NCBI GenBank assembly: GCA_015183035.1
Contig: JACZZP010000002.1
Coordinates: 2,232,001-2,296,000 of the forward strand
DNA: 64,000 nucleotides
Direction: 5' to 3'
From: Meloidogyne chitwoodi
Taxonomy: Eukaryota; Nematoda; Chromadorea; Rhabditida; Meloidogynidae
Numbering within the stretch: position 1 is the stretch's first letter; every line of letters starts with the position of its first letter. Below the pieces are notes generated by a model. The model had not been told where the DNA came from and did no database searches. It saw only the letters and a program-made list of their open reading frames with translations. Of the stretch, positions 21,551 to 32,483 are shown in pieces. A program made the translations under genes and the position numbers.

Positions 21551-22069
21551 ATGGTCCGCGTTATCGATGAAATTGCAAAATTCTTAGATTGTTCCATTTT
21601 AAGTCTCGCGGGTCATTTGATGAATCCTCAGACAAGAGTTTGTATTCTGAAAGAATTTTTGGATCGTAAAGTTAGAACAACTTATTTGAATAAAGAATAT
21701 CAAATAAAGACCTTTATTTTTGGAGGTATTTCAAGAAAAGGTGCAAATAAAATTCGCGCCTATGGACATCTCAGGCGTCCATATAATGTTAGTATATCTC
21801 AACATTTTTTCACTCGACATCGTATTCAGCTTCGTTATCCATATCTAAATTGTGTAATCGATCGACGACCATATCAAAAAGATCATTTCTATCCTATTGA
21901 GCTATTAGAATTTGTTGATGAAGAAGCAGAGAAAATTACAAGTTTATCTTCAAGTTTTTCAAGCAAAGCCAAATTTTCACCTCCTGATAGTCCTGAAATT
22001 ATTATGGATAAGAATCTTGAGGATGAGATGGAAGTGTACAGAGGAGATTTTAGCCAAGATGACTGGTAG
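21551..22069 (+). CDS. Stand-alone PAZ-domain protein, right-arm copy
   Basis: 172 aa, identical to the left-arm protein. Linker 1-44, PAZ 45-122 (Y50, H85, H90 at the small-RNA 3'-end pocket positions), acidic tail to W172. The full-length ORF in both arms with no change means either very recent origin of the palindrome or arm-to-arm conversion. Confidence 0.8.
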   Translation: MVRVIDEIAKFLDCSILSLAGHLMNPQTRVCILKEFLDRKVRTTYLNKEYQIKTFIFGGISRKGANKIRAYGHLRRPYNVSISQHFFTRHRIQLRYPYLNCVIDRRPYQKDHFYPIELLEFVDEEAEKITSLSSSFSSKAKFSPPDSPEIIMDKNLEDEMEVYRGDFSQDDW

Positions 22070-22126
22070 TGTGCCACCTATATACATGCGCGCACACATA
22101 TGACAAAAAAGATGAATTTGTACAGA

Positions 22127-22397
22127 TATTTCCTTAATTCTGCAATTTTACCCCTTAAATTGTATACAAACTATTACTAATTTTGTAAATACTTTTTAAT
22201 TTTGTAAATAAAATATTTAAATTTTAATTTATTTTTCTTAATTCTGCATTTTTATCCCCAAAACCTACAACTAGTTTTTGTTAATTCTGTAGTTTGTCCT
22301 TAATTTTGTCTTTAAAGTTTACAAATTTTAAACTTGTTTACTTAATTCTGCATTTTTATCCCTAAAACCTACTTTTAATTTTTGTTAATTCTGTAAT
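22127..22397. repeat. Tandem repeat block A, right-arm mirror
   Basis: Reverse complement of 17395-17665, between the converging PAZ and polymerase genes. Confidence 0.6.
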
Positions 22398-22474
22398 AAA
22401 GATTTTTGAATTATAAAGTTTATATAAAAAAAGGTGTTATATTTACAATTATGATAATAAAAATACAATAAAAA

Positions 22475-25400
22475 TTATGGAGATGAAATTCTAGGGTGTT
22501 TATTATTTAAATGGCCAAAATTTAATACAATAAAATCGGATGGACGGATAATTCCTTTACATACAACGGGTTTATACATTTTATGTTGAGGATAGGATGT
22601 GACACACCCATCTTTAATTGATGGTCGCAAAAAATTTGGATATAAAATATCAATAGGATTTAATTCTCCTGTTTTTGCATAAGATAATACCTGATCCTTG
22701 AATGTATCATAACGGAGTCCCTGATTTTTGATCACATCGTAATTGAGTGTCATTCCACGGACTTTGAGGACGTACTCAAATTCCTCCACAGGCTGCTCAC
22801 TCTTCCTTCTAAGTTTGAGACCATATTGTTTCGCTCCTCCGCATGTGTACTCCTTAATTTCATGGGAGGGGTATTCATCCGTAAATTCCCCTAAATGACA
22901 TCCTAACTGCAAAGGATTGTTTCCTACAGGATGAGAAAAAATGAGGGAGTCGGTATCAGTGTAGAGAAGCTTGCATCCAGGAGTTCTGACGACTTTTTGC
23001 ATTGCTCTGAGCAAATGTATACGTGCAGCTGATGTCGTCCAAAGTGAAATGATCACATTTGACGATGCATGCTCCTCGATCCAATCCTTCTTCTTGATGT
23101 ATGTGATGAGCATAATACCAGGAGCAAGTTCATCCAATGTTTTAATATCAACGGAATGGTCATCCATGTATCGCCTAAGTTCTGCTGGATTGTCGGTTAT
23201 TGTACATTGAAAAAGCCCATCATTTCTTAAAGAGAATCTCCCCCACAAATTATTTAACATTAACTTCGCCTGAGTTCTTTTTCCTTTATTTGGGCCCATT
23301 TTACTTCTTTCAATATTTATTCCAAACTTTTCTTTACATTCTTTAATAAATTTCTCCTCCTCCTCATATTTTCCTTTGACGGAGACATCAAATCCTGAAG
23401 AATGGATTTTTGCTGCCATAAATTCACTAATGTAGGGAGCAAACAACTTGTTGTCCGATTCCTTGTACTCTAATACTCGGAAGAGTTTTGTCACTCTATA
23501 TCCTTCCTCAAGAGCAACATTGAGCTCAATTGAGGTGCAGGTACTCACCCACCCTCTTTGTTGATCTGAATGAGGACATGAGTATTTTTCATTCACATCC
23601 CCTTCTGGGTGCTCTCTCGCGCATTTGGAGCAGAGTGGGAAGAGTAGTCTTTCATCATCCTCTCCAATCTTCATTGGGAGCACAGGTACATCTATACTCC
23701 TTGGTGGTATAACAAACACTTTCAAAATTGCCAATTCATAAGTGTTGTCTTCAGGCCTAATCCATTTGACGTCTTTGTTCAGAATATGTACTTCTGGGTG
23801 ACCAATTGGATACTTTGTTGTCACATTAATAAATGGGTAGAGGGAAGTGACATCATAATATGATATCTTCTCACCATCCCTTGGTTTGTAAAAGAGACTC
23901 AGTGGGCCAGTCCGTCCTCCAAAGAAAGAAGAGCGGATATCAATAGGCCCGTTGTCCAAATAATTTTTAAAATTATTTTTCATTTGCCTATCTTTTTCCA
24001 ACATTCTTCTTATTTCACACTCCCAGAAGATTTGCACATTTACTCCTTGGCTTTTGATGAAGTTTAACCGAAACTCATCTTTTTCTCTCTGCTTTCCCGC
24101 TGTTACTCCATTTGGGAGCAATATGTTGTTTTCCGGGTAGCATCTTTCGCACCCATGCCATGCACAACCATTTACTTCTATTGCAAGTTGTTCCTCTTCA
24201 ATCCACCCATCCAACTTATAATTGCCCACTTTTTTCTCTCCTCCTCTTGAATAAGCATTTTGAATGGTAACTCCATGTTCTTCTTCATACCATTTCATAA
24301 ATTTCAGAGCAAGTTTGCTCTGATTATCAGCATTATCATATCCTTTTTCAGGGACAAGAGCCAGATGATTTTCTTTCAAATGGTTTGTCCTAAAGTGATT
24401 CATACATGCCGATGCAATGGTCATAGACTCCCGGAGAACGTCAATGCCATTGTGTGCCTTTAATGAAGCTGCTCTTTCACCACTTGCTCTTTGAGTTACT
24501 TCCATAAACTCTCTCCTAAATGCAATAAGAGCAGAGAGCAAAATTTCCACATCATTGGTACAATATGAGGCCAGTGCTTCATCTAAGAGAAAAGGGAGTT
24601 CCTTGTTCTGTGAGTACCATTGATCAAATTCTTTTCTCTTATCTGGCATCATGCCATCCACAAAGTAATCGTCTGGTGAGGGAAACACTTCTTTTCCATA
24701 ATTCACTGGTTGATTTGCGAGGTGAGGAAAGAACGGTTTGTCCTCAACCTTCAGAGCAAACGCTGGAACAAGTGATGCCAAAGACATTGGCATCAAATTG
24801 AAGCTATCACGAAAGATAAGCGTGCTCCTCTTTCCAACATGTACTTTCATCTCATACATCTTATTTCCTCTTTTTAACATTTCAGGAGTAAAGCCAAGAA
24901 GAAATAGCTCTTTGAATACAATAACCATGTCGAACTTTCCTCCATAATGAGAGAATGCTATTGTATCAAATTCCTTTGTTGTTTCGATTATCCACTTAAC
25001 AAAGCAAACAAGTGGTTCGTCTGAGACATTTTTGCTCTCAACTTGAGTCTTGAAGAACGGACGTTCAGAAAATGTAATGAGTCGGTTGCTCCCGCAAACT
25101 TTACATTCATTTTGCTCCTCATCTATGCACTTGGGGCAAGTTACTCTTGCAGCAACAAAATTGGCTTGATGTTTTCTTTTGTTGTCCTTTGTAGTTACAT
25201 GCTGCATGGTCTCAAGGTCAAAAGCCACAATTCTGTATGGCTTTTGCTCCTTGGCCTCCAGCGGCTTGACAAAGCATCCACGTTTTGGATCATGATACCC
25301 TCCACAAGTCTTGCAATATCTTTCATTGCAAACATGTCCTTTTCTTCCTTTTCTATTATTATCCTTGACGTCCCATACTACTCCACATTTTTCGCATTTT

Positions 25401-26566
25401 TTTGAATTTTTGCAGAAATTTGAATTTAAATGATGGATAAAACAATTTTCGTTGTTGAATCTTTTGGAGCAATCAATACATTTTTTGAAAAAGTTGTTTC
25501 TTGGTTGACATGGATATAATGGTCCAACACGGGAGCAATTTACACATCTTGCTCGACATGATGCAGAATGTAGTTGTGCACGCGAGTAAACTGTTTCACA
25601 TTCTAAACAATAAGGTTGTCCAAAGAGTCCTCCATTGCAGGTTACTCCATTGAAGTGAGAGCCGTCAAAATAGAGGAGCAAAGGTGAATTGTAGTTATTA
25701 GGGCCATATTTAAAACAAGGCTTGTAGTGTCCCAAGCAATCAAACATAAAAACTTTGAAAATAAACCGGCCTTCATATTGCTCATTCCAATGGTCCACTA
25801 TTGGAGGAACCCAATCCTCTGCATCATATTCATTTTGGTCAAAAGGTGCTCCAATTTGTTCTATCAATTCAAGAGTATCTTGCTCAAATTTCCCCCTTGA
25901 GCCATACCTCCCATGAATATAGTCGTAATATTGGGAGCGTGATAAATTTCCGATGAAGCGGATCATTGTTGCGATTAAAGCATAAAATAGACAATAACCG
26001 TTGTTGTTGTTATTAATCTTTATCAAATTTTTAGTCTTAATTTGATGATGAACAGGAGCAAGTTTTCGAGGTGCTCCTCCTATAATATTGCTCCCTCTTG
26101 GTAATTTTGATTTATCCACAATCAGCACATTAATTGAAAAAGGTTTTCCCCATAAAGTTAAACCTGCCTGTTTTTTGCTCTGTGCCACTTTTTTGAACTG
26201 GTTGAGCATTGAGTCAAATGTATTTTCTGTTGTTGGGCGCACAGGTACCCAAATATCTGAATCAAGCAATTCAGATGTAAGTGTGCAGCCTAGCTCTTCA
26301 GGCTCAACTCCTTTATTGCGAGCATTAGATGCTGCCTCATTAAAACAATATTGGAATATACCTGCAAGAAGAGCCTCAGGATCTGTAGGAATATTCTTAA
26401 TCAGAAATTTCGAATAAGATTTAATAAGTTTAAATTTATCAATATGTTGTATTGATTCATCTAATTTCTCGACATAATCTGCTGGAGTTGCTGCTCCTCC
26501 TCCTTGATTAATTGATAAAATATTATCAATAGAAAAATCACGGAAGCGTTTTGAAGGAGGCTCCAT
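22475..26566 (-). CDS. Protein-primed-type family B DNA polymerase, right-arm copy
   Basis: Same 1,363-aa protein as the left-arm copy, opposite strand, start ATG at 26566. Exonuclease (D450/E452, D546, D672), nuclease-like insert (797-806) and polymerase motifs A, B and C (905-911, 1101-1109, 1202-1207) all intact. Confidence 0.93.
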   Translation of the reverse strand: MEPPSKRFRDFSIDNILSINQGGGAATPADYVEKLDESIQHIDKFKLIKSYSKFLIKNIPTDPEALLAGIFQYCFNEAASNARNKGVEPEELGCTLTSELLDSDIWVPVRPTTENTFDSMLNQFKKVAQSKKQAGLTLWGKPFSINVLIVDKSKLPRGSNIIGGAPRKLAPVHHQIKTKNLIKINNNNNGYCLFYALIATMIRFIGNLSRSQYYDYIHGRYGSRGKFEQDTLELIEQIGAPFDQNEYDAEDWVPPIVDHWNEQYEGRFIFKVFMFDCLGHYKPCFKYGPNNYNSPLLLYFDGSHFNGVTCNGGLFGQPYCLECETVYSRAQLHSASCRARCVNCSRVGPLYPCQPRNNFFKKCIDCSKRFNNENCFIHHLNSNFCKNSKKCEKCGVVWDVKDNNRKGRKGHVCNERYCKTCGGYHDPKRGCFVKPLEAKEQKPYRIVAFDLETMQHVTTKDNKRKHQANFVAARVTCPKCIDEEQNECKVCGSNRLITFSERPFFKTQVESKNVSDEPLVCFVKWIIETTKEFDTIAFSHYGGKFDMVIVFKELFLLGFTPEMLKRGNKMYEMKVHVGKRSTLIFRDSFNLMPMSLASLVPAFALKVEDKPFFPHLANQPVNYGKEVFPSPDDYFVDGMMPDKRKEFDQWYSQNKELPFLLDEALASYCTNDVEILLSALIAFRREFMEVTQRASGERAASLKAHNGIDVLRESMTIASACMNHFRTNHLKENHLALVPEKGYDNADNQSKLALKFMKWYEEEHGVTIQNAYSRGGEKKVGNYKLDGWIEEEQLAIEVNGCAWHGCERCYPENNILLPNGVTAGKQREKDEFRLNFIKSQGVNVQIFWECEIRRMLEKDRQMKNNFKNYLDNGPIDIRSSFFGGRTGPLSLFYKPRDGEKISYYDVTSLYPFINVTTKYPIGHPEVHILNKDVKWIRPEDNTYELAILKVFVIPPRSIDVPVLPMKIGEDDERLLFPLCSKCAREHPEGDVNEKYSCPHSDQQRGWVSTCTSIELNVALEEGYRVTKLFRVLEYKESDNKLFAPYISEFMAAKIHSSGFDVSVKGKYEEEEKFIKECKEKFGINIERSKMGPNKGKRTQAKLMLNNLWGRFSLRNDGLFQCTITDNPAELRRYMDDHSVDIKTLDELAPGIMLITYIKKKDWIEEHASSNVIISLWTTSAARIHLLRAMQKVVRTPGCKLLYTDTDSLIFSHPVGNNPLQLGCHLGEFTDEYPSHEIKEYTCGGAKQYGLKLRRKSEQPVEEFEYVLKVRGMTLNYDVIKNQGLRYDTFKDQVLSYAKTGELNPIDILYPNFLRPSIKDGCVTSYPQHKMYKPVVCKGIIRPSDFIVLNFGHLNNKHPRISSP

Positions 26567-26887
26567 GATTAAATAAAATTAATTTAATTAAATTTTAATA
26601 ATATTTTTTAATAAATAAGGAATAAAATAATAATTTTTATTAAAAAATGAACGAATGATGAATATATAAAATTTCCAAGATTTTTATACTTTGTTTATTT
26701 CCCTTGAGAATTGGCGCGCGCGAAATAGGGTTAGGCAATATCTTTTCTTCTATTATTGCGAAATAGGAGCAAGACAAAAGATTTGGCATTCTTCCAAAAA
26801 GCTTTATTATTACGACATAGGAGCGAAATTTTGTTTATTGTCAGACATAACGTTTTTATACGTTAAATATGCAAATTATTTTTTAGA
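26567..26887 (-). promoter_or_regulatory. Probable promoter region of the polymerase gene, right-arm mirror
   Basis: Reverse complement of 12905-13225, with the same octamer-like, TATAAAA and CGCAATAA blocks. Confidence 0.4.
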
Positions 26888-27336
26888 AAACAAAAACATA
26901 AATCATTTTATCCTTATTTTGTTTGTTTATATTTTATTTGATATGTTGCGCGGGAAATCATAATTTTTTTCTTTATTCATAGTTTATAAATCTTTAACCT
27001 TATTTTCAATTTTTATATTTCATTTTTTATTTAGAGAAATTTTATTAGTTTATTATTTATTCATAAAATATTTTCTCCTTCACCCTATAAATTTTATTGG
27101 TTTATAATTTATTCATAAAATATTTTCTCCCTCTATTTCGCAATAATTTATTCAGTGCGCAAAAAAAAAAGAGTTTTATTTTTATGACCAATGAGAATAG
27201 ATTTTATCCTATTCTCAACCAAATATGGAAAGAAATGCATAATCCTTTGGATGAAAAAAAGGATTTTATTTTTCCAAAACTTTTCAAGGCCTATAGAAGA
27301 CTTGGAAAGACGACTGCTCAATAGAAAGGAAAAGGC

Positions 27337-27587
27337 CTCAACACCTACTACTCTCTTCTTCTTTTTCCCCCACTACACTAATTGCCCTCTTCTTTTTCTT
27401 CCCCCCTACACTCGCGACACCGACAACTCTCTTCTTCTTTTTTCCCCTACACCCGCGACACCGACAACTCTCTTCTTTTTCTTCCCCCTACACCCGCGAC
27501 ACCGACTACTCTCTTCTTTTTCTTCCCCCTCCCCCACGACACCGACTACTCTCTTCTTTTTCTTCCCCCTACACCCACGACATACCC
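27337..27587. repeat. Terminal 41-bp minisatellite, right arm
   Basis: Mirror of 12205-12455: about six pyrimidine-rich copies (CTCTTCTTTTTCTTCCCCCT and TACACCCGCGACACCGAC). Confidence 0.85.
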
Positions 27588-27602
27588 GTATGGTTAACTA
27601 CT

Positions 27603-27608
27603 CTTACC
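27603..27608. repeat. 6-bp target-site duplication, right
   Basis: CTTACC, identical to 12184-12189. Sequence beyond it is unrelated to that left of the element, so the palindrome stops exactly here. Confidence 0.8.
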
Positions 27609-27726
27609 TAAAACTTTAATTTTCTTTAAAGCTTATTTATTTCGTAATCTCGTGATTATTGATTAGTTTCCAAGTAATAAAATAATATTTTTGTAAGTCA
27701 GCATTAAATGTTAGACTAAATATTTT

Positions 27727-28205
27727 TTGGCTCGTTGTATTTGGGTTATTTTATTTTTTATACAGCGTTTTTTTAGTCCAGAAAATTTAAGTTTAAGCGA
27801 AGACGTTGATGATAAAATTTTATTTGAAATTTCAAATCAAATTTTATCAACTTTTTATAAATTAGAAAATCATTTTTTATTTTTTAGATTTGTGCAATGT
27901 TTTCATGTGTTGGGGCAACATATTCATTAGTTCCTTATGCAACACATAAATGTTTTGGATGTGAAAATTTTGGTGTAGCCTATGGTTGTGTTCAACTTTC
28001 CCTTGTAAATATTAATTTTTAAAAATTAAATTTATTCTTTTTAAAGTTCATCTCAGGCATAATAACAGCACTTTGTTCACAATTTTTGCTTAACCTAATA
28101 GGATTTCATTTAATGTTTTTTATTATGGCATTTACTATGATAGTTTCTTTAATTTTTACTGCCTATTTGCCTTATACATTATATGGATCTTCTTTGGCAG
28201 ATTGA
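27727..28205 (+). CDS. MFS transporter, 3' part beyond the insertion
   Basis: The exon at 27888-28005 (ICAMFSCVGATYSLVPYATH, then CFGCENFGVAYGCVQLSL) and the last exon 28047-28205 (FISGIITALCSQFLLNLIGF, ending LYGSSLAD, stop TGA at 28203) complete the second MFS half begun left of the palindrome. A further open stretch at 27730-27880 (FFSPENLSLSEDVDDKILFE) may be an exon or chance. The insertion lies between the last left exon (about 11851-11970) and 27888. If it is purely intronic, the gene now has an intron of nearly 16 kb and could still be spliced; I cannot show that. Confidence 0.65.
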
Positions 28206-28900
28206 AGAGATATTTTTTTTAATGTTCAATCTATTTATATATATTTGACTTTTCAAAATTAATTTTTAAATATTTTTTTTAATTTATAATATGTCACAAA
28301 GATTAATTAAATAAAAATATGAATGAAAATTCTACCAATGTTATTCCCACAAACTATTTTTATATCAAATTGAGTTGAACTTAAAACTTAATTAAAACAT
28401 TTATTAAAAATGATGGAGACTGTCTTTCTAACAAGAAATACAAATAAAACTTTAAATTTCTTTGGTAAAAGCTACAAAAATAATTATGCATAATATGAAT
28501 TATTTCAATTAAGTTTTATTAAAAACCTTTGTCAGAGAAGAATAAAAAAGAAAGGTTGAGATGCCATTTGTGACGTAATATTTTTGTAAGTTTAGCGTTA
28601 AAGGCTAGACTAAAATATGTTAATTATTTTGATTAAATTAGTGTGTTCCTAGTTTGGTAATTATGCTTATAGGATTAAGTTTAGAATTAAGACTTGACAC
28701 TTAAGTTTGAAACATTAAATTTAAAAGTTCAGTTCTGAGGCACGAGAAAACAAACGTAAAGGATAGGATTTGTTAATTAAGTCTCGTTACAAAATCGCAT
28801 CTAAATGGATTGTATGTTGGGCTATTTATATCCGAATTTTCCTTTATATTTATTTCACTCCAAAAAATGTGAGAATTTTTATAAATTTAAATATTAATTA
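28206..28900. repeat. Intergenic region with an intact relative of the insertion target
   Basis: 28488-28620 resembles the two half-sites flanking the palindrome (see 12052-12183). No gene seen in the rest. Confidence 0.45.
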
Positions 28901-31650
28901 TTATAAGCCTTCTTGTTCACTTATATTTATGACATTATTATCAATTGTATTTTCTTCCCTGTTGTATAAAATTGTGCCAAAAATAATAATTATAAATGCA
29001 ATTAAGTAGAGAATATAAAACTAAAAAATTAAATATATATTTTTTTTAAATTTTATCCTTATTTTTCAAAAATTTTCTGTTAAACGTTTTTATTGCAAAG
29101 TGTGACTCTTCTACAGTAGTCTTTGCAATATGAAAATTAAACATAAAACTTGACTTAAGTTTAATCTTAAAAACTTAAAGTTTAAGAAATTAAAAATAAT
29201 TAATTCACTTGCTGCCCAAAAAGAAAAATACCAGCTAACATTGAATAAAAATCAGAGGTTAAAACATAAATATTAAATAATAAAGCTGAAGATCTTTGCA
29301 TAACAGAACTAACCAAAGAATAAAATAAAACCATTGAAAATGTAAAAAATGTTAATATTAAAATAGAAAAAATATTCCAATTAAATTTTATTAATTTTGA
29401 ATAATCCATAAAATAAGATTGTATTAAAGAAATTAAAAAACCAAAAATTCCAATAAAAGTGAGAAATTCGGAACTAAAAATAATAAAATTATTTTAATTT
29501 TATTTATTAATTTTTTATTTAATTAATTTTATTTTTAATTTTTTTAAAATACAGTTAAAATAGATTTAGTTAAAATAGGCAGCAAAAATAAAAAAATAAT
29601 TAAAAAAAATTGAAGTATAAGATTGCTACAGTAATAATTATTTTACTTAATATATAATATTTTAATTTATTTTTAATAAATATAACCGAGAATGTTGTTT
29701 AACTAAACATTCCTCTGAAATATTCGAAATTGCATATAACAATGTACCAATAAGACAAAGAAAGTCTCCAATAAATTTATTTGTTCCACCATTTAATCCT
29801 TTTGTAGTGTGTAAAGCATCTGTATAAATTGTTAATCCTAGGCCAAGAAGGCAAATTGCTAAAATTTAACTTTTTTAATTTGATTTAAATTAAAGGGATG
29901 AGAGAATGTTGTAAATGAAGTCTCGTAAAATTAAATAATTAATTTAAAAAATTAAAAAAAATTAATTTTTAAATTTTATTACCAACAGCAGTAAATTGCC
30001 CTCTTCTATAACGCGCAGAAAGAAAAATTGATGAAAGTAGCATAACTGCTGGTATAGTAAAAGAATTTAATAATTGAATTGCCGTTATATTAGTGAATTG
30101 ATATGCATAGACCATAGCCTTTAAATTTAAAAAATAATTAAATTAAACCCTTATAAAAATTAATTAATTTTAAATTTACCAACAAAATTAGCCTCAACAT
30201 CAATTAAAGCTAGCAAAAAATATTTCCATCCTCTATCTTTTAAAATTTCTAAAATTCCTTCTCTTTCATTTGTAAAAGGTATATTATTATTTGTTGACTT
30301 TTCTTTATAAAAATATAAATATCCATATATTATTGAAATAAACAAATATGTTGGCAAATTTTGGGCTGAAAAAAATAAATTTTAAAAATTTATAGAAAAA
30401 AACAACTTTCGTTAGTAGAGGCAAGCAGTGATCGGCAAGTTCCAAAATTTCAACGGAACTAGTTCCAGTTCCAGAACTTTTTTTTGAATTTTTGAAGTTC
30501 CAGTTCCAGTTCTGGAACTATTGTGGGGTGAGGAACTAGTTCCGGACCAGTTCTAGTTCCGGAACTAGTTCTGGAACAAGTTCCAGTTCCAATAATCAGC
30601 CAGTTCCAAACCAGTTCCAGAAATTTGGTAGTTCCGTAGTTCCAGTTCCGGAACTGGAACTACATAGTTCCGGAACTAGAACTGGAACTTGCCGATCACT
30701 GGAGGCAAGGATATGGACAGTTAGGGAAGAAAGCCATTACGGTACTTTTCCTTTATGTGCACAAATGTCCGCAATTTTTTTCTGCAACATTTTATTCCTT
30801 ATTTTCGAAGCATAGGGCTCATCCACATAGACCATAGAAGGAATCGGCTAAATGAGGAATAATAACAACTTTGAAACAAATCGGCAAATTATTGACATCT
30901 ACTTATGCGAATTTATATGGAGAAATGATGAATTCGATGATATTTTAGCAAAGATTGTTGATTTTATGCTTCCAAGTAAATAATAAAATATAAAAGAGTT
31001 GCGGACAAAACTTGCGGACATTTGTGCTCATAAAGTAAAAGTCCGTCATTATACAGAGTGATTAAAAACTAACAATGATAAGCCTAAACATATACTCTAT
31101 GTGTCTCTTATATCGAGAGTAACTTAGAGAATGGACTGGTCCCGATCTCGTTTCCCGGCTTTTTTTAATGAAACTAGGAATTCCCGATTTTTCCAATTCT
31201 GTTTCCTGCCGGTTGCTTTTCAATTTCCGTTCTAAATCCCTGATTTTTTATATAGGAAAATCGGGAAAATATTCCTTATATCGAATGGCTTAAATTGTTC
31301 CATTAAAAAATATATAAAACCTGTAGGTGCATTATATTTTTCATCTGATAAAAATTGTGAAGCAATAGCAGTACCACTTAAACAAAGTGACATTAACTGT
31401 CCTATTAGTAAAGACACTGAACGCCTTAAAAATTAAATTAAAATTAAAAATATTTTTAAAATTTATTATTATTTTTACTTTTTAAGGCCATTATTTGTGT
31501 TAGTAGAATTAATATTTGTTGACTCCTTAAAATTAAAAAAATATTTTTTTAATTTTAAAATAGCACTAATTAAGAAGGCTCTAATTTAGTAATTAACTTT
31601 TTTATTTTAGTTTTGAAAAAAAAAATAAAAAAATAAATATTTACCTCCAT
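28901..31650 (-). CDS. SLC35F1/F2-like transporter (drug/metabolite superfamily)
   Basis: ATG at 31650 (two-codon first exon, donor GTAAAT), stop TAA at 28901-28903. Exons near 31482-31530, 31240-31432, 30175-30365, 29985-30118, 29690-29862, 29209-29470 and 28901-29020. The exon near 30200 contains WKYFLLALIDVEANF and the next AMVYAYQFTNITAIQLLNSF, the diagnostic SLC35F block. FTFSMVLFYSLVSSVMQRSS, then FNIYVLTSDFYSMLAGIFLF, is the last DMT repeat. The final exon gives a hydrophobic helix and a hydrophilic tail ending EQEGL. Ten-helix membrane protein; the substrate is not well established for the F subfamily. One intron holds two transposable elements (30426-30701, 30737-31046). Converges on the MFS gene. 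Confidence 0.8.
30426..30701. mobile_element. hAT-like MITE of the GTTCCGGAAC family, copy 1
   Basis: Ends CAGTGATCGGCAAGTTCC / GGAACTTGCCGATCACTG with a perfect 8-bp TSD GAGGCAAG (30418-30425, 30702-30709). The inside is a ladder of GTTCCGGAACTAG units. It lies in an SLC35F intron. Confidence 0.8.
30737..31046. mobile_element. Merlin-like MITE, GGTACTTTTCC ends
   Basis: The left end GGTACTTTTCCTTTATGTGC, then ACAAATGTCCGCA, is inverted at the right (TGCGGACATTTGTGCTCATA, then AAGTAAAAGTCC). The TSD is not clean. A short remnant frame lies inside. Related ends at 38125-38759. Confidence 0.55.
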
Positions 31651-32483
31651 TATAGTGTTAATAAATAAATAAAAGAATAAATAAATAATTTTAATTTAAT
31701 TTTCTAGTGTAAAATACCTTAAAAAAATTATTTTTTACAAAAATAATTCTTCAATAATTTTCCAAATTAATTAAATTAAATTTTGAATATTTCTAGAAAT
31801 AAATTAAAAAATTATATTTATTTAGCAAACAAAAATCGATATTATTAATGTTTATAATTGCAATGAGGAGAGGAGGAATTAAATGAATGGTTGAGGGTTT
31901 TTTTATTATATTATTTTTTATTATCATTTTATTAAGATAATAAAGTTAAATTGATTGTTTTTAGACAAAAAAATAAAGTTTAGTAATAAAAAGGATTATT
32001 AAAAAATTAAAAAAAGAGAATAAACACTAAAGGAGATATTTTGGAAAGACTATAATTTATGATCCACTTAAAAACTAATTAAAAACAGTTTTATTCGATT
32101 CATCTTGTCGAGCTGAGTCGAATGATACCATTCTTCTTTTATAGAAAAAGAAATGAGCAGAGATACAGGCCATTGAAAATTGAAAAACCATAGGGGGGAG
32201 TAAGCACATTTTTGGGGTGAAAAATTCAAATATTTAAATGATATTATAATTAATTATAAAAATGAAGATATATACCTAATATGTTAAATAATTCTTAAGC
32301 TTCGGTTATAATATTCGGAATATTAAAAAAAAATTTTTAATTTAAAATTTTTAAAATTTATACAAATGTCTGTTTTCTTAAATAAATTATTTATTCAGTT
32401 CATGCCTTATTTTGCTATTTTTACATTTTAAATATGAGTCAAAATAAAAATAAAATTTTATTTAAAAAAATATTTAAAAAAAT
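31651..32483. other. Intergenic; one dispersed repeat
   Basis: 32095-32225 is the second copy of the repeat at 1070-1200. The rest is A/T runs. SLC35F and the phospholipase gene are divergent here, so both promoters should lie in this stretch. Confidence 0.5.

Larger units (their letters stand above)
12190..27602. mobile_element. Palindromic Maverick/Polinton-derived element, 15,413 bp
   Basis: Two 7,696-bp arms (12190-19885 and 19907-27602) are reverse complements about position 19896; every coordinate pair I compared sums to 39792. The spacer is 21 bp. The element begins AGTAGTTAACC and ends GGTTAACTACT and is flanked by CTTACC on both sides, which fixes its ends and argues for integrase-mediated insertion. 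Polintons are typically 15-20 kb with 5'-AG ends and 6-bp duplications. Each arm encodes a type-B polymerase, a PAZ-only protein and a small CxxC protein, so each gene is present twice and identical at protein level. Integrase, FtsK/A32-like ATPase, protease and capsid genes are absent. The element sits inside an intron-like part of an MFS gene. Confidence 0.85.

Noticed and set aside
12190..27602. Palindrome as a pure assembly or amplification chimera
   Set aside because: Would mirror flanking host DNA too; instead it ends exactly at a 6-bp duplication and the flanks are successive parts of one gene. Not fully excluded without reads.
12190..27602. Ordinary Maverick with two separate nearby copies in opposite orientation
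   Set aside because: No second pair of internal termini or target duplications near 19896; the arms meet over 21 bp inside a gene.
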